Source: Rosellinia necatrix
Lineage: Eukaryota > Ascomycota > Sordariomycetes > Xylariales > Xylariaceae
Assembly (NCBI GenBank): GCA_021209875.1
Contig: JAGYVD010000002.1
Location: 1,922,001 to 1,986,000 of the forward strand
DNA: 64,000 nt
Reading direction: 5' to 3'
The first letter of the stretch is position 1; every line of letters starts with the position of its first letter. The position numbers and the translations under genes were made by a program. Below are positions 35,372-46,492 of the stretch, one piece after another. Under the pieces are notes generated by a model. The model saw only the letters and a list, made by a program, of their open reading frames with translations, had not been told where the DNA came from and did not search any database.

Positions 35372-37607
35372 CTAGGATGATTTCGACCCGGATCGCCACA
35401 TCTTAAGCCAGCCTCTCTCCTTAGTCTCATGGCTAGGTTCCGATACCGTCAGATCCGCATCGCTAATGCTGCCTTCACCCCCTGCTTCGACCTCAGGTAC
35501 TTCGATCTTGGTCTCACCAACAACAGTCACCTCCCTGCCTTCGTCTTGTCGGTTCGGGGGGATAAAGACATCATAGTACCTCGGCATGACCAAGCCGATC
35601 AGGATCGCCAGAAGGAGGAGGTGTGCGAGAGTGAAGCCCACAATCATTAAGGGGTCGTAGCGGAGCGTGTAAAATTCGGGATACGCAAAGCTGAAGATGA
35701 TAGCCAGGGTCGGGCCGCTAACGTAGCGGAGGAGCACGGGTAAGAAGCTAGGGATCTTCCAATTCTTGCCGACACCTACTACGACGTTAAGGTCACGTCT
35801 TAGTTGGTTGCCCTGTAAGAATACCACAGATTAGTCGAATGAGCCTGAACCCGGTATCCATCGTCAAAACTAGGAGTGAACTTACTGAGTAAAACGCCAA
35901 GTACCAAAATCGGGCGAGGTAGCCGTTCTTATTCCAGAATGAGGGGGCCTTTACGTCGACCGTCGTCGATATGAACATAGCAATGACCGAGCAGACAATG
36001 TAGAAACCAAACCCTGCCCCAGCACCGGCCGCCGGATTTCCAGTACCGTGAGCGACCGAAATGCCAACGATCTGGCCCCCCAAGTATCCCGTGTTATAAA
36101 TGGCGAAAGCCGGCATCCCTGTCTGACTCACGACGTCTGACCAGCGATAGACGGACGTCGCACTGACGACCTCGGACCACACGACGAAGATCACTAAGAC
36201 GTTGTTGACCCATCTGTCTACGCCATCGAGGAGATAGTAGCCGAACTGGGTGCAGTACGGCAGGCATATAAGGAATGAGATCACCGTCAAGATAGTGACA
36301 ACAACGGGTCGCGACGTTTTCACGCCGGAGTCCATAACTAGAGTCGCGGTAGCGTCAAGCATCACGAAAGCCGAACTGAAGCCGAGAACGATGAGGGTTA
36401 AGAAGAGCAGTACCGCCCAAAAGTTGGAGCCCGGAAGATGGAGCACGGCTTCGGGGAGCGTCAGAAACCCCACGACAAAAGCCCCTAACCTGACACCATC
36501 CTGTGGCCACATCCGAAGGAAACCCACGACACCAAAGACGGCGAATGCGGCAACGTTCTCGAATAAAACATTACTGCCGCAGATGAGAAGGGCGTCCATG
36601 ACGGCGTTGGAATGCTTGGCATTATAAGAGGCGTATGACGTGAAGTACCCGAACCCGATACCCGTCGAGAAGAAGACTTGGCCGACGGCAGTTTGCCATA
36701 CGGTGCCCGATGCTAGTTGTTCGCCTCTCTAAGTAGCCCAAACCAGTTTAACCCCTTCGCCGGCATTATCCAAGGACACCGCCCGGCCGACAATGATGAG
36801 GGTGGTGACAATGGGCACACCCATGGTGAAGTAAACGACACGACCCGTCATTCCGACCCCACGAAAGATGGAAAACCAGATTAAGAACCAGATGAAAACA
36901 CTCCAGCCTACGGTCTCGCCTATCAGAGCGATTCCTGGGTACGACGTGTAAGAGGCCACTGCGGCGTTACTTTCCGTCAGACTGCCCATGATCGGGTCGA
37001 TATTGGCTATCACATCGTGGTTGTAGAAGTCGTTAATTCTCCCTTCCCATGGTAAAGGGCTCCTAACTGTAGAGCCACCAGTAAGCGATTTCCTTCTTGG
37101 GCTTTCTTGTACGGTATTTTGGTGGAGATGGATCTGGTCCTTTCATGGGCATCCAATCTCTTCCCTCTAACCGCCAGGTGTATTTCAGTACAAAGACTAC
37201 TCACAGGAGTTGCGGAAATAATTCATAATCCATGATAGATTGACCGTGAAATACCCGCAGACGACGAAGCTGACAAGTACGGAACCGAGGCCTACCCCCT
37301 TCAACCGTCGGTTAATGTTGTTGAAGGCTATAACCGTCCCGCCACGATAGGCCTGCCCGATGGCGATCTCTAAGATGAGAGCTGGGATGGCTACGAAGAA
37401 GATGGCCGCCAGGTAAGGGATGAACCATTGCAAACCATAGTTGTTGTATACAACGGACGGATATCGAATCAGATTGCCCTGGCCCGCACAGCCGCCCATC
37501 GCAGCCAGAAGGAAGGCCGTCCGAGATGGCCATTGGTCGCGTCCATCTGCTGACTTGGCCGGTGGCGGGGCCAGCAGCCTGAGGGCCCTTTGTAAGTGCC
37601 CCCTCAT
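35372..37607 (-). pseudogene. SLC6-type sodium:neurotransmitter symporter interrupted by TAG
   Basis: Three exons (37607-37205, 37066-35886, 35812-35372) give 675 codons in one frame, interrupted only by TAG at 36731-36729 (codon 247). The family signature GCAGQGNLIRYPSVVYNN marks helix 1, and GQAYRGG, LSWIMNYFRNSF and QVFFSTGIGFGYFTSYASY mark later helices; about 12 helices are expected. These proteins import amino acids or related amines with sodium. The codon lies between VKLVWAT and RGEQLASGTVWQTA, where family members I know have Trp (TGG), so one G-to-A change explains it. No splice pair around the site spares conserved residues. The rest shows no decay, so a recent null allele, a sequencing error, or stop readthrough all remain possible. 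The start at 37607 is an inference; upstream in-frame codons lack an ATG. Confidence 0.8.
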
Positions 37608-39154
37608 CGGTATTGGATGTCGTGCAGGAATGTCGTTGATGTCCGAGTTGAACAAAGCCACAGACAGAAGTTTGGCGAGATTATGTGCGAATCAAAGCTA
37701 CCGGCCGAATTCTTCTTGTTCGGGGGGAGACCCCATTATACATAGTAGGAACTCTCCATCCACAGCGCAATGGACACAACAGGAAGGGATATGCCCCCGA
37801 GCACCATCGTTACCTAATCTTAATGGCAATGTCGCCATTGGCACGGCCGGTTTGCCAAGTTGCGAGGGATTCGATCCATGTTCGCGAGAATTCTCTTTCC
37901 AATGCCAACCGTGGGGAAAGCCAAGTGTCTTGAGAGGCTTAAAGGTGGTCACCCAGACGAGTGGTGCAGAAAAACGGGTACTCGGCACAATACAGTCTCT
38001 CGGCACCTGCTTGGCAACAATGGTCGTGATGGGCAGCCAAGATGTCGTGTTACCCTTGATACACCGCTTAGCACGTGGTAAGAAAGCATCGAATACTACC
38101 AACTGGCAACACATAGGTATGATAGGTTCCCATGAATCGTCCGTCGGTGGCAGAGAAGAGATGCGTGGTAATTGATCTGGGTACAGACCTCAGACATAGA
38201 TAGCATCGATCGCCTCGTGCCTATGAGATCCATTCGGCAGAGTCGGCAGAGGATAACGGTTGGCTAGGAGGACTATTCAGGGCCAAGATCATGATCGATT
38301 CAAAGAAGGCGGTCGTGGTGCCACATCCATGTGCTCAATTCTTGGCGCTACTGTGTAGTCTGACGGAGAGCTTGAACTCATGACGTCAACAAGAGCTCGA
38401 CGGGATGTCAAACCCAACGGGCCAACTGATTTCTTCTCTCTGCGGGAATTGTCCGCGGCCAGCGAGGGCGTTGCGGCCTCACCTTGTGATTGCCGTTGAA
38501 CGGATCGGCCATTGGTAGCAAGTCCTCGGCAGGCTATAGTAGCGTCCGCCCAGCCCTCGTGAGAAACCCAGCGGCAAAGGTTCTCGGCTGCTCCGATCTT
38601 ATTCCGCCTACCTAGTTATACACTCGCTGGTTAGCAGCCTCTCTGTCACCGGTCCCGAGTTTCAACGAACCAACGAACGACTAGCCAATTGATGCAACAG
38701 TTACGATTACCCCCATTTCGAAAACTTCAGGGAACTTCAAGGAACTTCAAGGAACTTCAAGGAACTTCAAGGAACTTCAGGGAAAATTCGGACCGCAACG
38801 GGACAAGAACCACGTTGACCCTAGAACCTCGTGGGATCATTACTAACTACTATGCGTCTAAGTTGGATCAGTACCTATCTAAAGTACCTAGGTAGGTGCC
38901 CACTGCAGGGGCAATATTGGTAGGTACTTTCAGTAGGTACCTAATAGGGGGTCAGTGGATAGATGCTTGCTTTACCAAGCCACACAAATAATGCACCGCC
39001 ACATATAACTACGGTGCCTAGGTACCTAGGTAGCAACCAAGCCACCTTTCTTGCATCATTCCGTCTTGTTCCCTTATCGTCATCGATACCAAGCTCTCCC
39101 AATCTCTACTTCCTAAATAAGTGTTCTCTTGACCTCTCTATCGACTTGTCAACC
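37608..39154. other. Divergent intergenic region, SLC6 and PRCC genes
   Basis: Both flanking genes start here. There is a 10-base tandem repeat (38731-38780), ACCTAGGTA words at about 38875-38945 and 39015-39035, and no recognisable gene. The open frame 37441-38175 (plus) overlaps symporter exon 1 antisense and is not believed. Confidence 0.6.
38731..38780. repeat. 10-base tandem repeat, five perfect copies
   Basis: Five back-to-back copies of GGAACTTCAA, flanked by one degenerate copy on each side (TTCAGGGAA variants). Confidence 0.93.
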
Positions 39155-40237
39155 ATGGGGCTTGTAGACTACTCGGATTCCGAATCCGACACGGAAATTG
39201 TCGCGAAGCCCGCACCGCCGAAGCAACAACCAACAGCAGGCGGGAGTAAAAAGCCATTCCAGAAAGTCATCGACCGGTCCAAGTCAGGCAAGATCCTAGT
39301 CAACCTGCCCGGGAGCTCGTCCGGGCGGGACGACAGCAACGCCGCGACGGGCGCAGACGAGCCTCCAGCGAAACGGGCGCGGATATCGAAGGGCGGCGCA
39401 TTCAGCGGCTTCAATTCATTCCTCCCTCCGCCCAAGAATGTCGGCAAAGAGCCAGCGGCGTCGACGGCCGGTAGCAGCAGCAGCAGCAGCAGTGGCGCCA
39501 CGAAAGGAGCGAACGCGCCGCGGCCGGGTGTCCATCTGAAGACGGGCGCTGCGCCGGGATTCATCAGGGGCGGATACGAAGACCCCGACGGCGATGTCGG
39601 CGGAGAGGAAGGACCCGCCGCGGGTGGCAGCGGCAAAGCGCAACAACCGACGATACCAGCGGGCCAGAAGCCAGCAGAGGAAGTCGAGCTAGTGGGCAAG
39701 CCTCTCATGTTCAGGCCTCTGTCCGTGTCGAGGAAGAAACCGACCAAGAAAGCCGTTTCAAAAGCCACGGCTACAATTTCCACCACATCGGGTAGTGTGG
39801 TGGTGGCGGCGGCGGCGGCGGCGGCGGCTGCTGCTTCCACGCCCGCCCAAACAATACCGACAGTCCCAGCCCCAGCCGCGACGGCAAACGCAGAGCCGCC
39901 CCCGAAGAAGAAGAAGATATCCTTATTCTCGATCCCCGACAAACCCACCGCCGAGCCCACCAAGCCCGGGGACGGGAGTAGCAGCAGCGGCGCATACGAG
40001 CCCCTGATAGACACGGATGAGGCCTCTACAGTGGACGCCTTCGCGGCCTACGACGCGCAGTACCGCTCGTATGCGGCGCCGGCGCCGGCGCCGCCTCTGC
40101 CGTCGTCGTCCAGCACGGCGGCGCCCGAATCGCTAGACAGCATCGCGAGCGGGATGAACCTCTCAGCGGCGGCGCGGCGCGAGCTCTTCGGACGGCGAGG
40201 CGTTCCGCCGGGCGCCAGCAGCGGCACGGGGGCGATG

Positions 40238-40269
<32 letters not shown>

Positions 40270-40492
40270 GGTGATCAGCTTCGACACGGAGAAGGAGTAC
40301 GCGCACAACGAGGCCCTGCGCGCCAGCGGCGAGCAGCAGGCGCACAACCCGCTGCGCGCCATCGCCCCCGGCAAGCACAGCCTGCGCCAGCTCGTCGCCC
40401 AGGTCCAGAACCAGCGTGACGCGCTCGAGGAGAGCTTCGCCAAGGGGAAGGCCAAGCAGGGCGATGCGGCCTCGCGTTACGGCTGGCGCTAA
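39155..40492 (+). CDS. PRCC-domain protein
   Basis: Nuclear protein of the PRCC family (human papillary-renal-carcinoma-associated PRCC is linked to MAD2B and to splicing). A single exon of 445 aa. The family start MGLVDYSDSESDTEI fixes ATG 39155; a further in-frame ATG at 38963 exists, but the leader contains the CCTAGGTA intergenic motif and no conserved residue. The protein is largely disordered: acidic N-terminus, Ser runs (residues 106-115), a poly-Ala tract (about 218-227), PPPKKKK basic patch, and a Thr run of nine (ACG codons, near residue 365). The conserved C-terminus (HSLRQLVAQVQNQRDALEESF ... SRYGWR) is the PRCC signature. High GC, trinucleotide-repeat-rich coding DNA. Confidence 0.85.
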
Positions 40493-40720
40493 TTGTTTTT
40501 GAAAAAAAAAAAAAATGAGAGAGAAAAAAAAAAAAAGGAGAATTCGAATCGGCACATCCGGTTTGGCATCTATAATCGGAACGGGAGGGGTTCACTGGGT
40601 TATCGCTTCACGGGGCGCTCCAGGTGGACGTCATTTTTTTTTTTACGTTATTATATGGTGTTTATTCACATCAAACGCTATGGCAGGTATCTTAACGCCA
40701 AAAATGGATATATCCCGTGT

Positions 40721-42496
40721 CTAAAATGTCTCTACCGCCACCGTGCGCCCCGGTCTCCATGTGTCGCCCTTGAACAGAAACCCCCATTCGCCCCTTGTTA
40801 TGGGCGAGATGTCATCGTACCCATTCGGCGTCATGGGCCCGAATCGCTGTGACTGCCTGCCGTCGCATGGTGATATCAGCTCATCTATTGACATGCTCAG
40901 CGTATCGCCGTTTGGCCAGAACATCGACGGCCGCACCGGCCCGTCGCGGAGCGGCTGTGGTGTCTGGTCGTGGTCTTCGTCATGGTCTTCGTCGTGGTCC
41001 TCGTGGTCCTCATCATGCCGCTGTGCTACGGTTTCCAAACTGCCTATTCTGATCTCCAGCTTCCCCGTCTCGTCACACCCCTCGCTATTGGTGGCGTTGG
41101 CAGTGTCTCGTGCTCTATCTAACGTCCTGCTTACGTCCATTTCAACGTCTGTGGCCGCGGCCTGCGGTATAGCTTTCGGCTTCGGCCGGACGAGACGTGG
41201 TGTTATGGCGATGTTGGTATTTAGTTTCAAGATAGGCGTGGTCTGGGTCTTCGGCGGCGGCGGCGTGCCTATCTTGACGAATCCCGCACGTTTTGTGTCG
41301 GCCTCCCGAGAATGTCCGTTCTCCCGATTTCTTGGCGTAGGTGGTACCTCAAAGGGACCTCGCCGCTCCGGTCCGCCGTATGCACGTCTATACATGTGCT
41401 CGATATCGCCCAGCGCCGTTGGGCTTACACCCATCCAACCAAAGCTGCAGTACAGGTCCGCTTTTGGCACGGGCCGTCCACCGTTCGACAGCACCAACCG
41501 GCGCAAGCAGTCGACCGCGTCCTCCAGATGCGAGCTCTCTGCTACACCGGATGCGGATGTTGTCGTTGTTGTTGTTATTGGTGACATTGGGCTGACAGGA
41601 TGATCTGATAACCCTGGTGAGCGTATCGGTGTGTGCATGCGTGAACTTGGTGTGGTGATGGACTTTCCATACGCCGCCAGCGCCGCCTTGAAGCTATATA
41701 GTCTGTCTAATCCTAAGAGCGTCAGACCATCGGATGAGAATAGCACCTCATTCTGTTGGATACTCCGCCGCACAAGGTCGGGGCTCAGCCCACATTCCGA
41801 GGCGGCCATGACCGACGGCAGCCTGCCCGTCCCCGTGTGAAACTTCTGCTCTGCCTTCGCAATCGTTGCCCGTAACATCTTATCCTCCTTTGGCGAGGCG
41901 GGCGACGTATAGATTAATCGGATCCCGAAAGGCTCCGGGGTCTGAAACGGGTGGGGAGTGGGACACGTGGATGTGGCTGTTGCTATCGTGGCGATGCTCG
42001 ATGGCGTGTGAGGGGTCATGGGCGTGGAGGGCAGTGGGCTGCCCGGCGTTAGAGGAAGGATCCAGCGTCGTGGGCTGGAGCCGGGCTCTACTGGCCCTGG
42101 TGAGAAGGTGGGAGATGTTAATGCGTTGGTGGCGGTGTCGGAACCTGACGACGATGATGTGGATGCCGAGCTGGATGAGGATAGGGAGCCGCTCGTCCCC
42201 CTGCGTACTAGCTGCCGTAACCCGACCACCGGTGATGTGAAACGTGACGGCGAGGCAAAGCCCGATGTCGAGGACTCTGGTGTCCGTGGGGGCGAGGTCG
42301 GTGTCGCACAGGGCCGTGCGTTTGGCAACTGGTATTCATGCTTTACTATGATGAGAGTGATGTGTCGGCCCTTACGCGCAAGCCGTTTCGACGCATATTC
42401 AAGAGCCCCCGTTAGCCGTGGGGGCAGGTTGTGCGTGTCGAGGATGGACCTCCCGGCCTCGAGGGGTGACGAGATCTGCTGTTTCGAGACCGCCAT
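40721..42496 (-). CDS. Conserved-looking fungal protein of unknown function
   Basis: One uninterrupted exon of 591 aa. I do not recognise a named family with certainty. The N-terminal 50 residues are folded-looking: HNLPPRLTGALEYASKRLARK then HITLIIVKHEY, an alpha-beta start of a kind seen in a set of uncharacterised Pezizomycotina proteins. Two more conserved-looking blocks follow: KMLRATIAKAEQKFHTGTG with SDGLTLLGLDRLYSFKAALAAYG, and FGWMGVSPTALGDIEHMYRRAYGG. Between them lie long Ser/Thr/Pro-rich disordered linkers; a His/Glu/Asp repeat (DEDHEDHDEDH) sits near the C-terminus. No membrane helix, no signal peptide, no catalytic motif seen. ATG 42496 is the first ATG of the frame. It ends 228 bases from the PRCC gene, tail to tail. 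Confidence 0.75.
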   Translation of the reverse strand: MAVSKQQISSPLEAGRSILDTHNLPPRLTGALEYASKRLARKGRHITLIIVKHEYQLPNARPCATPTSPPRTPESSTSGFASPSRFTSPVVGLRQLVRRGTSGSLSSSSSASTSSSSGSDTATNALTSPTFSPGPVEPGSSPRRWILPLTPGSPLPSTPMTPHTPSSIATIATATSTCPTPHPFQTPEPFGIRLIYTSPASPKEDKMLRATIAKAEQKFHTGTGRLPSVMAASECGLSPDLVRRSIQQNEVLFSSDGLTLLGLDRLYSFKAALAAYGKSITTPSSRMHTPIRSPGLSDHPVSPMSPITTTTTTSASGVAESSHLEDAVDCLRRLVLSNGGRPVPKADLYCSFGWMGVSPTALGDIEHMYRRAYGGPERRGPFEVPPTPRNRENGHSREADTKRAGFVKIGTPPPPKTQTTPILKLNTNIAITPRLVRPKPKAIPQAAATDVEMDVSRTLDRARDTANATNSEGCDETGKLEIRIGSLETVAQRHDEDHEDHDEDHDEDHDQTPQPLRDGPVRPSMFWPNGDTLSMSIDELISPCDGRQSQRFGPMTPNGYDDISPITRGEWGFLFKGDTWRPGRTVAVETF

Positions 42497-43563
42497 GATG
42501 TCCCGGGAGCGGAGAACGACTTCAGATGAAAACGTGGCCGGCGAGGGAAAGGTGAACGATGGTGGGACGAAAGATGGGTGAGGCAGTGTATACAAGGCAG
42601 GTCAAAGCCCCGTCTAGTAGCTGTACATGCGTCCAATGCCGTGTTACAACATCGACGATGGGAGCTGAGTATGCGAATACACTGGGAAAGTAATAACAGC
42701 AGTGAAACTGTTTGTTGTTCAATTCAATTCAAAAACAGTTGATGATACAGGTTGTAGATAGGGGGAAGTTAGATTAGTTGACAGATAGGCATAGCTGTCG
42801 ATCTATATCTACTAGGCCATCTCTCTGCCTACGGCCAGCCCCACGAGGGGATGGATGTTCGAGATGAAATCTTGAAACGAAGGCGCTTTCCAAAAACAGA
42901 AGAGGTAAACATGCAGGCCCCCTGAAGGCGAGATGCAGAGTGCGATTGTACCACACAACGGGCCGCATCATCTGGCTCTACCCAGGGCTACGTGTATAGT
43001 CGTCATGGGGCATGTGGGCGGGTGGTGTGTATATGGCAATGGGGATGGGCGCAGGTACCTTTTCGGTGTGGATTGGGGGTAGGGGTACAGCTGTGTTTTT
43101 TGGGGGTAGGGGAGGAGGGGGGTTATGGATGGGTGAGGGTGCGTTGACGGGACAAATATAGCAGGGCGGCTAAAACCGATCGAAAGAGGCAAGATTAACG
43201 GTGACATGTGGGTTAAAGAGAAAAACCACATGGCGGAAAAAAAAAAAACGCCTTGGGAAACATGAAACAAGAGAGACATGAAACAAGGCAACATGGGGAG
43301 GAGGTGGAGGAGGAGGAAGAGGAAGAAGAGGGCTTGGCTTGGCCTTAACACCACTCTTCCCCCGGAGGTGGACGGTGATGCTATAGGCTGGTGTGAAGAC
43401 GACTTACACCTCCTTCATCCATCTATCCAGTCAGCCGGCCGGAGGCGGTAGGTGGTGCTGTGCCCGGTTGACTGTTGGTCGTTGACTGTTGACTGTACTG
43501 TATCATGTTATTTCAAGAGTGCTCTGTGTATCTGTTTCCGAGTAGAGACGAACCTTCAATGCG

Positions 43564-43598
43564 TCATCATCATCATCATCATCACCATCATCATCATC
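43564..43598. repeat. (CAT)n microsatellite
   Basis: About eleven CAT/ATC units with one CACCAT interruption; a frame through it would read poly-His, but no gene is supported. Confidence 0.9.
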
Positions 43599-45321
43599 GC
43601 TTGAGCTTCTTGTTCCTTTCATTACTCTATTTTTTCAATGCTAAGAGCAGTACCCTGTCTCTTAAGATCGACGACGAGCATCATGATGTTGTGTGATGTG
43701 TGATGATCTTGTTTCTAAATTTGGTGCTGCCCGAGACTTGGCGGGCGAGGCCTGTCAATGCTTTCTTCAATCCTCCTCTGTCCCTTCAACTTTCTGTCCT
43801 GCCCTTTCGTTTCGGTTTGCTTTTCTTCTCGTTGGGCGGGAATCGTTGCTCGGTGAGCTGCTGCTGTGGGTGGTACCCATACAACAGACAGGCAGGTCTT
43901 AAGTGGATACCTCAGGCATGCAATGACAATCGACGGTAGGTAACGGGTGGGTGGGTGTTGTCGTCACTCAGGACGTTGGCTCTTTCAATCTAACTAGCCC
44001 AAAGGAAGGTAGCTTACTGGACTCGGATTGGACGCTTTAATGTGACTCGGGACGCTGTTTGTGCATTGCAGATCCCATGCAGATTGACCCCACTCACAGA
44101 GTTGCTCAGCATCAATTAAACCTTCTTCCATCTCCTAGTGTACAGAGCAGTCGGGAGTCTAACTACCTAGGTTGGTAGATACCCTAAGTAGTGTAGATCA
44201 GTGTAAGTACCTACCTAGGTAGAGTATTAATGGTATTATAGGGTCGGCCAATCATATTCTTTTTTTCGTTCGTTATTAGCTCTCTACTTGTAAGTGCACA
44301 GAACAGTGTATTCATCTTCCATCTACATGTATTATTCGTTGTTTTCTCTATTGTATACCGTTGTTCAGTTCTCTACAGCAAACGAAGTATAACAAGCAAG
44401 AGCCGTCTGTGTACATATCTAGGTACACTACTGCGCATACGTTGGTAGTCTAGTCCCAGACAGGACAACCCCACCACCAATAGGGGAAGGCCCGAGGTTG
44501 AATAACCGCCCGGAATCTTGGTTTTGATGCGGTCGGTCGTCCACCGTCTTTTTTTTTTCCGGGCTTATCCACATACCCCAACCTTAGCCCAGCCTTGTAA
44601 CAAGTTCAATCAGTTCAACTTTCGAATATTACTTCACCACCTTGACCCTCGCCTCGTCCATCAATGGGTACCTACCTACTTAATGCATACGGATATCCGA
44701 TGGGGGCTGCTACAACACAGAATGATTTTTCAGGTCCAATGGACCTAAAAAGGAGGGAGGGGGACAGAGGGGGAGGGGGGGAAAAAAAAAAAAGGGATTC
44801 AGCCGGTTTGATCATGACAGCATCAGTCCTTCCTCCCCGTTACCAAAGGACCGGAGATCGTCGTCTGCGCACGCCGTAGAATGACCTAACAAACGACCCT
44901 GCAGGGCCAACATACGGTATACCCAACCAACCAGCACGGGCTATAACTGTATACCCCTCCCCCCACATCAACCAAGAACCAGACGTTCAGGAATCTCAGC
45001 GGCTAATAGCTGGCGTGCAGTGGAATAGTGGATAGGTAGGGTAGCATTGATCTCTGTTAGTAGGTCGGTACGTGCCGGCCAGCCAGGCCCGCCCGCACCT
45101 TAAGGTCCCCAACCCAGCTCCGCTACCCCGGTCCCCTGTGCCCAACCACACTCGGGAATCGGGGTGGCGTTTACGCTAGATTAGCTAGCCCTGGCCCTGG
45201 CCGCTCGTCCTGGTCGTCGTCTAGGAGGGGAGCCGCGCAGGTTGGATAAAAATAGATCCCGCCAGTGGTCTCTCTAACATGCATACCGACCAGCCGAGAT
45301 ATTGTGCTAAGTAGGTAGTGC

Positions 45322-45322
<1 letters not shown>

Positions 45323-45405
<83 letters not shown>
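45323..45405. repeat. Long perfect (GT)n microsatellite
   Basis: About 41 uninterrupted GT units, the longest simple repeat of the window; it produces artificial His-Thr frames on the minus strand. Confidence 0.97.
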
Positions 45406-45406
<1 letters not shown>

Positions 45407-46492
45407 TGGATGTGGGCGGCGGTGATTAGTGTATGAACTTCTACCCCCGAATCTAACAACGGTAACCAACAACAATAACAATAACTGCTAGTGGTGATCG
45501 GGATTGGTGGGAGCGTAAAGAATGCTATATTCGTTACTGCACAACTTACAAGTATAGGTATTGCGGTTTTTAACACCGGCTCCTTTCCTTCATTCCTTCG
45601 AGGCGAACAACATGTAAATGTGCACAAGTGTGAGTGGCATCTCATATAACTCCTCCCTATGACCCATGACGCCATTTGCATGCGCAAGAGCTGCCATCTT
45701 TCCGTCGGCTACAATACCAACACCTGCACCCGGTTCTACTTCAAGGATAATCCGAGCATCCCATCACATGGCCTCTCTGGCCTGTGGGCCATGTTGGATT
45801 CAGTCCCTACATAAATAAGCCTAGCAATACGTCACTATCACCATCACGTAATCATCATCATGTCAGTCAACATCTCACTATGGTTTGCTCATTTCCTTTT
45901 TCCTAACTTTATGACTACGGTGGCCCAGCCTTCTAACAAGGATGGCCGTTGGCCTTGTACGCCCTTCTAAGCCCGTCATAAATCTGTCCACAAAGTGCTC
46001 CAGCTGGGGGATCCCCGCCGGAGAATGAAAACGAACGATCTAACAGACAAGGGGAGAAAATACGAAAATGTCGAAACAACATTCGTTATGCCAGTTATCT
46101 AAGCGCAAAGCAATGGAGCATATGAGTGGGGAACGCCGAGCGCCAGTGCTACCATGTTGATCCCACGTAAACCTGATACACCAGTCGTGCCCTACCACAG
46201 ATATCGCCCAAAACACCGAACGTGAACTTGCCCTGAATCCATTCCATCGAGACGTAAACCATAGGCGAACCGCTATGCGTTGCCGTCCATAAGCTCATGG
46301 TCGACCTGCATAGAGCTGAGATCCGCGAAACTCTCAGAAGATCCGATTGATTGTTCCCAGTCTTGGTATCGTCAGTCATATCCCATGCCACTGCTGACAG
46401 AGTCGGTCCACATACCAGAACCATCATCCTCGATCTCGTCAACTGTCAAGTTATGCATGGCCTCCAGCACAGCTATATCTCCAGTCAGCGAA

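Larger units (their letters stand above)
42497..46492. other. 4 kb gene-poor region with microsatellites
   Basis: No recognisable protein gene across 4 kb. It holds a (CAT)n run (43564-43598), a long (GT)n run (45323-45405), CCTAGGTA words near 44165-44225, and purine/pyrimidine-skewed patches (43240-43340). Open frames on both strands mostly come from these repeats. This span should include the promoter of the unknown gene and the 3-prime end of the giant protease. Confidence 0.6.

Noticed and set aside
36700..36760. An intron removing the TAG in the SLC6 gene
   Set aside because: An AG lies right at the stop (ACTTAG), but no GT donor at a usable distance spares conserved residues on both sides.
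38731..38780. Heat-shock element array
   Set aside because: The GAA/TTC words are spaced by one and three bases rather than the two-base gaps of the consensus.
39169..40014. 281-codon frame antisense to the PRCC gene
   Set aside because: Product is a mirror of Ser/Ala/Pro repeat codons with no domain; the sense frame has the family's conserved ends.
45221..45687. Minus-strand frames with His-Thr repeats
   Set aside because: Translation of the (GT)n microsatellite; not protein-like outside it.
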